Assembly (NCBI RefSeq): GCF_963678635.1
Contig: NC_087062.1
Location: 97,517,705-97,581,704 of the forward strand
Direction of reading: 5' to 3'
DNA: 64,000 nt
Origin: Symsagittifera roscoffensis
Lineage: Eukaryota > Xenacoelomorpha > Acoela > Convolutidae
How positions within the stretch are numbered: position 1 is the stretch's first letter; each line of letters opens with the position of its first letter. Shown here piece after piece: positions 57,213-64,000 of this stretch. Position numbers and translations under genes: made by a program. The notes beneath the pieces were generated by a model. It did not search any database and was not told where the DNA came from. It saw only the letters and a list, made by a program, of their open reading frames with translations.

Positions 57213-57412
57213 NNNNNNNNNNNNNNNNNNNNNNNNNNNNNNNNNNNNNNNNNNNNNNNNNNNNNNNNNNNNNNNNNNNNNNNNNNNNNNNNNNNNNNNN
57301 NNNNNNNNNNNNNNNNNNNNNNNNNNNNNNNNNNNNNNNNNNNNNNNNNNNNNNNNNNNNNNNNNNNNNNNNNNNNNNNNNNNNNNNNNNNNNNNNNNNN
57401 NNNNNNNNNNNN
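57213..57412. other. Assembly gap (200 N)
   Basis: Exactly 200 unresolved bases, a round number that suggests a placeholder of unknown true length. It separates a minisatellite from an LTR start. Confidence 0.99.
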
Positions 57413-57413
57413 T

Positions 57414-57823
57414 TGGAACCTGATCTAAACTATATTTTATGATTGGATAAATTAAATGTTTTACCAATGTAAAGTATTTAATATTAACCAATCATGATCC
57501 ATCTAACTAACAACCCACTTATTTGTAAGTGCTGAAGTTACTTGTAATTTCAGCACCAGAGAGATTTGAATTTAACTTAGAAATTAGTTGGACTCTCCCG
57601 AGCACTTCAGCAGCCGCAATAAACCAGTATACCCTAGATCTATTGAGCCTAGCAGAGACTAGTTAAACAACCTGAGACTAGATAGTATAAGAGTAAGATT
57701 AGGATCGGTATTAGACTAAGAAGTTGCACGAATCTATCCGGCCGAAAATAAGATAGCGTGACGAGCAGACGGTGTACCCTATCCGAAATTACTCTATGAG
57801 TTATACACCCCAGTCCTAACTCA
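57414..57823 (+). repeat. 5' LTR, copy 2 (410 bp)
   Basis: Same length and ends as the copy-1 LTRs, with more differences from either of them than they have from each other (for example ATTAAATGTTTTACCAATG near 57449). The LTR hairpin is kept with a different G-U pair. Confidence 0.95.
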
Positions 57824-57825
57824 TC

Positions 57826-57840
57826 TGGTGCGACCATAAG
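57826..57840 (+). promoter_or_regulatory. Primer binding site, copy 2
   Basis: TGGTGCGACCATAAG, identical to copy 1, two bases after the LTR. Confidence 0.75.
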
Positions 57841-57911
57841 TCTCGAACAAGACCTTACTAGATTAGAATTAACCAAAATTAGATTAGAAATTAGACAAAA
57901 ACATTTACAAA

Positions 57912-58145
57912 ATGTTATACGACAATAATTTAATTGAAATGTCTCTCCGACTCAATAGATCAGAGCCAATATTCCGAACCATAATAGAACTACCCGGAAT
58001 TGGAAGAAGACATCGAACCAAAGACGACATACGACAAAGTAGAAACTTGCCGTATAGTTATATGATAGTTCGGCAAAAGCCAGAACAAACTTTTATATTT
58101 CGAATACTACTTGCAATGAATTTAGATTTCCATTTGCAAACATAA
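57912..58145 (+). CDS. Leader ORF, copy 2 (77 aa)
   Basis: Same length as 18781-19014, about 86% identical in protein, with no indel. One extra A upstream of the ATG closes the upstream extension that is open in copy 1, which supports the ATG as the start if the ORF is real. Confidence 0.5.
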   Translation: MLYDNNLIEMSLRLNRSEPIFRTIIELPGIGRRHRTKDDIRQSRNLPYSYMIVRQKPEQTFIFRILLAMNLDFHLQT

Positions 58146-59074
58146 AACCTTGAAGTAAATCTTCAAAATCATTTCAGGCGCTAAACAAATTAATATTATA
58201 CAATAACGATTGATAAAAAGATCTAAGATCGTTTTCCTAAAACTCTGCAGTATTATACAAAACATGTTTGAAGAATATTTATTGGAAAATAAAAATAAAA
58301 ATTAGTAGCATGACAATAAATGGTTAGTAATCATAAATCATCCTGTTGTTCCAGCTTCATCACCTAAAACATAACAGCAATCATAAACCCACTAATATCA
58401 TCAAAACACTAAATCTTTCCTTTACACAAATTTAAAACTTTATAAAAATTTAAAGTCACTTAATTTAAAATCAGATCATCAAGGCTTATCCTTGGATCTT
58501 AAATAATTTTCTACTTAATTAAATTTTAAATTTGATCATCAAGGCTTATCCTTGGATCAAACAGAACAACTTTGTTCTCCCCCACCCACTTAATTAGTGT
58601 CTAACGACCTCAAACGTCGATTCACTACCCAACCCTTTCTAAAAACCCAAGACTAATAGAAATTTTTAAACAAAACTAATCATTCAAATTAGGATAAACA
58701 GTGAAGAACTTCGGTTATTCATCCTTCACTTGACCCCTCCTCTTACCAGACCCAGGATAAATCTTAGACTTAGTAAGTTTAAAATAGTATCTAACGAACT
58801 ACTCGCGTTCTAATTATACCTGAACCTTGTGGATCGATTTACTATTCTCCAACCCTTGAACACAATCACTACCCCTAAGTAAGATTAAGTAAGTTAACAC
58901 CTTAGCTTATACTAGTCACGAGAAAGTAAAAATCATTCTTCGGAATCGATATACTTTTCTCTCCAACCCTGAACAATTAGACCCAGGTTAAGCTAACCAA
59001 AAAATCGTAAGAACTAACAGTTTAAGTCAATAGAAATCATTTAACAACCTTTTGCATCCGTCATTCTAAACCTT
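58146..59074 (+). other. Non-coding leader, copy 2
   Basis: Conserved with 19015-19937, including both stem-loop strings at 58474-58498 and 58534-58558. It has small indels relative to copy 1, for example about 15 extra bases (CTATTCTCCAACCCT) near 58841. Confidence 0.6.
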
Positions 59075-59542
59075 ATGTCATTTAAAAACCTAGGAAATAA
59101 ACAAACAATTATTTTACACAATTGTGAAATAGATAACAAAAAATACGACCTTGTAATCACACCTCATACACAAACAGTTGGATACATTCGAACAAAACGA
59201 CAAACACTAAAGAGAAAAATAATAACTAAACAAAGACAAATAACACGAAAAAGATTTTCAAAAAATCGAAACGCATTTTCAGAATCAGAAACCAACAGTT
59301 TAGACGAACTTTACAAATTAAAAGAATCAATAGATAAAAATTACCCACAACACGATCAATTATATTTTTCTGACTCAGAAACAACTTCAAATTCATCACA
59401 AAGAGGAAAAAGAAGAATAAAAAAGCAGTATAAACACAAACCAGTACATCTATACAATTGGAATCAACCAATTCGACACATTAATAATTACATATTAACA
59501 GTCATCGAACGAAAAAATGAGTTCAACGCACACCCCAGGTGA
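59075..59542 (+). CDS. Basic 155-aa accessory ORF, copy 2
   Basis: All 155 codons of 19938-20405 are kept with about 11 substitutions; both basic clusters are conserved. It overlaps the gag-pol start by 26 bases as in copy 1. Confidence 0.75.
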   Translation: MSFKNLGNKQTIILHNCEIDNKKYDLVITPHTQTVGYIRTKRQTLKRKIITKQRQITRKRFSKNRNAFSESETNSLDELYKLKESIDKNYPQHDQLYFSDSETTSNSSQRGKRRIKKQYKHKPVHLYNWNQPIRHINNYILTVIERKNEFNAHPR

Positions 59543-62500
59543 CGAAACTCCAGATGATGATGAAATCTTTCCTTTTATAGTAGATGCAGATACTGATAGA
59601 GGACAACACATATTTTGTCAAAATTTACTCGTAAATTTATTTGAACCCGGAATCACTCCATGTAAAACAGAGTTCCCCGATGTAAAAATCAAAAGACAAA
59701 TCATAGATCACTATCTAAAAGATATATGCAACATAACACAACAGTATGGAATCTACTCTATAGAATTCACTTCCCCAAACCATAATAATAGAACATATAC
59801 TATTCAAACAGACGACCTTGATTTAGAATTTTCAAAAGTTTTTTCAGAATATATAAAAAGCATCCAATACCATAACTCACAAAGAGCAAACTCCATTTTC
59901 ACCAATGAAGTTTTCGCACTAATATATAGTTATATTTCGATATTAGAAAATGAACTCCCATTAACAAATGTCTCACCGACAGAAACATCTAAACATTTAA
60001 GAGTACGACATGAAATCACACTACTCTCTAGTTATTTAAACATTATTAAAGAAAATTTCACGAAAGACGACGTTTCACAACATACCAAACACGATTTACA
60101 AAAAATTTTAGCATGGTTCATAATAGATTATTTCACACACAATATTGATTTAATTGCACAAGCAAGAAAAAATTTTAGACCCCAAAATTCGAACGATGAT
60201 ACCGCTATCACAGAACAATCAGATTATGTTTGGGACCCCGAATGGTCTCATCCAGCATTTATAAGCTTCCCACAATCAATCTCAAGTCAAGCAATAAGTA
60301 CAATATCTTACATAAGAGATTATGTAAGAGTAATACCATTAACAATTGATGCAACACCATTAAACTATAATACATTTTTACCCGATACACAAAATAATAG
60401 TTTAAACTCTACAGTCATACACAATGAAAACCTCAATGGAACTAGGAATCTTACTCAACAAGATATCCAGACACCATCACACTTCATAAATGAAGAAATT
60501 GTACACACAACAACTACACAACAAAGTATTTCACCAATACGCCCAAATTTAACAACACCAAGAAATACAAATCCTTCACAAACACAGGTAACCTTACAAT
60601 CAACCGTTAAACCTTCGGTTGCCCCTAAATATTCACATATGGATTACCAAACATACAAACCCATGACAATACCATCAAAAACACGCAAAACATTCACTAG
60701 AAACAACTTTGCAGACCATAATTATAATTATACACATCCATCAAAAACAAATTATCAACCACAAAGAAATTTTAATCAATATACAAAACCTCGAAACTGG
60801 GATAACCCAACGGCCCAATATAATTCCACAAATTTTCAACCAAATCCTCCACAGGATCGCAGTGGAAATTACCCATTTTTTCAACAAAATAAAAATAAAA
60901 AACAAACATCTTATCAAATGGATTATTTATCCTCAGATGAAGATTTCTTACAACCAGATATATTTGCACCAAATACTCAAGAATATCGTAGACAAGGAAT
61001 ACAGAAAACACGTACAAATCATAGAAATTTTTCTCCACAATCAATAGATGCACAACATCAACAACCAATTCAACAACAAAATCCAATTAATACACAATCT
61101 TTTCAACCAATTCAACAACAAAATCCAATGACTACACACTCGTATCAACCATCACAAATGCAAAATGAAATACCACTCCCGTATTATCTTCAACAACATG
61201 AAATAACAAGAAACCAACTTTCAAATTTTTCTCAAATGCCAAATGCAGCTGAATCATTACAAATGACAATGAATCCATACCTTATGGGTGGATCATCAAT
61301 AACATCAAACAAACCTTTAATGGTTTTCACAGGAACAGACCCTGAATACTCTGTAGAAGATTACTTAAATGCAGTAACAGCAAATTTGATTTTAAATATA
61401 GGACCTGAACCAATTAATACGCCACTACATCAAAACTGGATACATCGACGCACAGCGTTGATACAAACAACCTTAGATGGCGCAGCCCAAAAATGGTTTT
61501 CAGTACTACCTCAAGAAATAAAATCAAACTGGAAAAGATTTACACAAGAATTTTCAAAAATGTTTGACTCCGAAAGAAACAAACAACAACAAAGAGTTTT
61601 ATGTAATGAAATTCGCAGATTACCAAACGAAACCATCAAGCAAATAGCAGTACGAATCGAAACACTAGTTCGAAAAGCATATTCATTAAATACACACGAC
61701 TATAAAAACACTAAGATGACAGAAATCTTAATGATGACCTTAACACCACAATTAAGGAAAATAGCAATAAAAAAGAGAGCATCCCATCCTTCTTCAATTC
61801 GAGAACCCGATTTAGATTTTAGAAAACTAGTAGACAAACTAGAACAAGCAGAAATCACGATGAAACTAGAAGAAACGGAGAATTTGAAATTACAATACGT
61901 TAACAAAATTGAAACGACTCCCACTAATATTAATAATATACAAGAATCAGAAACAGATCTCGTTGAAAAAATCACTGAAATACTCAATATTTACGAAAAG
62001 AACCCGAACTTTAAAGGCAAACCATCTTTCAAGAAATGGTGTAATTATTGCCGACGATACGGACATAGTATTTCCGAATGTAGACAAAAACAGCAAGATA
62101 GTCAAAATAAACCTCAAAAATACAAAGAACCAAATAAATCATTTTATCAATACATGAAAAAAGATCAAAATCTACCAAACAAAAATGTATACAGCAACAA
62201 CAGTTCAGGAAAACCACTCCCGAACAATACAAGCTATACAAGAAATCAATCTCCATATAACTCAAGTTATAGAGGAAGATCACCAGAACGAAGAAACACG
62301 TATAATTCATCACAAAATCACTACAATAGACCGAATAGTCGAAATAACTACTCCAGATCAAATTCAAATACACAACGATTTGTTTCTAGATCTAATTCCC
62401 AATCAAGAAATAACAACTATCCAAACAACCAATCACGAAATTCATCATACAATAGGAATAGAAACTACTCCTATAATAGAAATAGAAGTTATTCAAACAA

Positions 62501-64000
62501 TCGAAATCAGAATTACCCGAACAATCGATCAAGGAATAACTCATATAATAGATCGAACTATAACAGACAAAACAATAATTACCAAAACAGATCGCGAAAT
62601 AATTCACAAAATCGACACCCAAATTATAATAATCGTTATAGAAATTATTCCCAATCACCACACCGGAATAATAATCACTACAATAACTCTAATAATCGTC
62701 ATAGAAGTAGTACACCTAAACATCAAAGACAAATCAATCAAGTACAAGCTAACCCAGAAACAACATCAGACCCCCCAGGTATTGATGACACAGTAACTGA
62801 TACGTTACAACTCAATCAAATAAACTGTACATCATCAGATTCAGAAAGTGATACTGAAAACACTCTTGCTATCAATATGATAAAAGTCGAAAATGACTAT
62901 GAATCTGTCATATATGAACAACCCTTTCCATCACACATATATGAAAATCAATCAGAATTTCTTCAAAATCATTACACTACACCCATAAATTCCACACCAA
63001 CGACGCAAGAAACAAACGAGATTAACACTACAGATCAAACCAATAAAAATACCAAAACAAAATGCTTGAATACAAACCACATTTATCAAAATATACAAAA
63101 AGAACAACCCAAAGAAAAAATTTGGACAATACCATTTCTATTAGAAAGCCCAAGAAATAAAGAATTTCAACCACCAGACCTTGAAATAGATTTTTTAATT
63201 GATTCAGGAGCAGAATCAAACATAATAAACATTCCCACATGGAATGAAATAAAAACTTTACACCCAAAGCTAACACCTCTTGAAACCTCCAGTAAGTTAG
63301 CGACAGCACAAGGATCAACATTGATAAACTACGGAAAAATCCAATTATTTCTCCTCCCTACCAGAACAATGGAGCAAAGCAAACTTCTAAACAAGCCATT
63401 TAAACAAATATTCCATATTACTGATATTAAATATAACATCATTGGTATACCATTTATTTCAAAGTATATACCAACAATTAACATACTAAATAGTAAAATA
63501 TTAATCAAAGATAAATATACAAAAACAAAAGAAACATCATTAACATTTTTTCAAAGATTAAATAAACAACCACCATTCTTTTCAAAATTTTATCCGATAT
63601 TTAATCAACAAAGAAAACACCTGAAACCACTATCAGGAAACATCTATAATTTTTCAATAAAACAAGTTCATCAATATGATAAAGAACAAAACAAACAAAA
63701 ATTTTATATGTCAGATTTTGAATTCAAACCTATTCATAAATTTTTCAAAATTACAATCTCTTCAATAAAATATTTGAAAAATTCGAATTCAGATATTATT
63801 TCCTTACATGTTTATAACAACACACCTTACCAAGTAACATTACCTTTAGGACTTTTAGGATATTGTGAAACTAACGCTACAATATCACCAATACACGAAA
63901 AAGCCTATCGCGTAAATAATATACTCCAATTACTAGATATTTGCCAATCTACAATTCTTAATGAAGAATTATCTATAAATAATATAATAAGTAACGAAAA
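59517..64000 (+). CDS. gag-pol: Gag-Pol, copy 2 (partial, open at the window end)
   Basis: ATG at 59517 starts the same polyprotein as copy 1. Frame checks at the N-terminus, the CCHC knuckle (about 62041), the protease LIDSGAESN (about 63195) and the last codons before the window edge all agree, with a net loss of two codons against copy 1. The window ends before RT. The low-complexity Arg/Asn/Ser/Tyr tract between the knuckle and the protease is present (about 62200-62700). I did not translate every codon, so a hidden stop is possible but unlikely. Confidence 0.88.
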   Translation, partial: MSSTHTPGDETPDDDEIFPFIVDADTDRGQHIFCQNLLVNLFEPGITPCKTEFPDVKIKRQIIDHYLKDICNITQQYGIYSIEFTSPNHNNRTYTIQTDDLDLEFSKVFSEYIKSIQYHNSQRANSIFTNEVFALIYSYISILENELPLTNVSPTETSKHLRVRHEITLLSSYLNIIKENFTKDDVSQHTKHDLQKILAWFIIDYFTHNIDLIAQARKNFRPQNSNDDTAITEQSDYVWDPEWSHPAFISFPQSISSQAISTISYIRDYVRVIPLTIDATPLNYNTFLPDTQNNSLNSTVIHNENLNGTRNLTQQDIQTPSHFINEEIVHTTTTQQSISPIRPNLTTPRNTNPSQTQVTLQSTVKPSVAPKYSHMDYQTYKPMTIPSKTRKTFTRNNFADHNYNYTHPSKTNYQPQRNFNQYTKPRNWDNPTAQYNSTNFQPNPPQDRSGNYPFFQQNKNKKQTSYQMDYLSSDEDFLQPDIFAPNTQEYRRQGIQKTRTNHRNFSPQSIDAQHQQPIQQQNPINTQSFQPIQQQNPMTTHSYQPSQMQNEIPLPYYLQQHEITRNQLSNFSQMPNAAESLQMTMNPYLMGGSSITSNKPLMVFTGTDPEYSVEDYLNAVTANLILNIGPEPINTPLHQNWIHRRTALIQTTLDGAAQKWFSVLPQEIKSNWKRFTQEFSKMFDSERNKQQQRVLCNEIRRLPNETIKQIAVRIETLVRKAYSLNTHDYKNTKMTEILMMTLTPQLRKIAIKKRASHPSSIREPDLDFRKLVDKLEQAEITMKLEETENLKLQYVNKIETTPTNINNIQESETDLVEKITEILNIYEKNPNFKGKPSFKKWCNYCRRYGHSISECRQKQQDSQNKPQKYKEPNKSFYQYMKKDQNLPNKNVYSNNSSGKPLPNNTSYTRNQSPYNSSYRGRSPERRNTYNSSQNHYNRPNSRNNYSRSNSNTQRFVSRSNSQSRNNNYPNNQSRNSSYNRNRNYSYNRNRSYSNNRNQNYPNNRSRNNSYNRSNYNRQNNNYQNRSRNNSQNRHPNYNNRYRNYSQSPHRNNNHYNNSNNRHRSSTPKHQRQINQVQANPETTSDPPGIDDTVTDTLQLNQINCTSSDSESDTENTLAINMIKVENDYESVIYEQPFPSHIYENQSEFLQNHYTTPINSTPTTQETNEINTTDQTNKNTKTKCLNTNHIYQNIQKEQPKEKIWTIPFLLESPRNKEFQPPDLEIDFLIDSGAESNIINIPTWNEIKTLHPKLTPLETSSKLATAQGSTLINYGKIQLFLLPTRTMEQSKLLNKPFKQIFHITDIKYNIIGIPFISKYIPTINILNSKILIKDKYTKTKETSLTFFQRLNKQPPFFSKFYPIFNQQRKHLKPLSGNIYNFSIKQVHQYDKEQNKQKFYMSDFEFKPIHKFFKITISSIKYLKNSNSDIISLHVYNNTPYQVTLPLGLLGYCETNATISPIHEKAYRVNNILQLLDICQSTILNEELSINNIISNE

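Larger units (their letters stand above)
57414..64000 (+). mobile_element. Giant retrotransposon, copy 2 (5' part; continues past the window)
   Basis: Starts with a 410-bp LTR, the same primer site, leader ORF, 155-aa ORF and gag-pol in the same order and spacing as copy 1. It differs from copy 1 by scattered substitutions and a few in-frame indels, so it is not a duplicate of the same insertion. The upstream flank is lost in the gap, so no target duplication can be checked. Confidence 0.95.

Noticed and set aside
1..64000. CRISPR arrays, bacterial operons, rRNA genes
   Set aside because: None seen; the repeats here lack regular unique spacers, and gene structure is eukaryotic.

Overview
The window is animal nuclear DNA: AT-rich, intron-containing, with no bacterial gene layout, and dominated by mobile elements typical of invertebrates (BEL/Pao, Ty3/gypsy, a jockey/CR1-like LINE, terminal-inverted-repeat foldback elements, satellites). 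Several splice acceptors are TTTTCAG-like, which is common in nematodes and other invertebrates, but the species cannot be fixed from the sequence.

Layout: 1-3180 is a decayed BEL/Pao pol that has lost the catalytic part of its reverse transcriptase, followed by a polypurine tract and a tRNA-like sequence. 4164-9510 is repeat-only: a 169-bp tandem array, then three related copies of an AT-rich element carrying CGATTATAAT palindromes, one with clear terminal inverted repeats. 9980-10985 is a broken LINE. 11.2-17.3 kb holds dispersed repeats, a TATG microsatellite, a foldback element with a G-rich core and a 535-bp tandem duplication.

18284-37123 is the centrepiece: a complete 18,840-bp LTR retrotransposon with 410-bp LTRs (6 differences between the two), TG..CA ends and a 4-bp CGAC target duplication. 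It carries a short leader ORF, a 155-aa basic protein, a very long gag-pol (PR-RT-RH-IN with GPY/F end), a Pro/Ser/Thr-rich protein with an N-terminal membrane segment, an envelope-like glycoprotein that resembles chuvirus glycoproteins, and further unrecognised ORFs before the 3' LTR. Several ORFs overlap by a few bases. The coding strand is strikingly A-rich and G-poor. The copy is young by its LTRs but is interrupted by about seven frameshifts or stops. It sits inside an older foldback element whose inverted ends are at about 17.8 and 37.65 kb. A second, partial copy in the same orientation begins at 57414, immediately after a 200-bp assembly gap, and runs off the window end; it confirms the first three ORFs.

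Between the two copies lies the only host gene material I can support: two tandem paralogous multi-exon genes on the + strand. Gene 1 (40289-47642) has seven exons that join in phase to 329 codons with a signal peptide. Gene 2 (about 50383-56156) matches it exon by exon, but two introns differ between the copies. I do not recognise the family; it is likely secreted and cysteine-containing.
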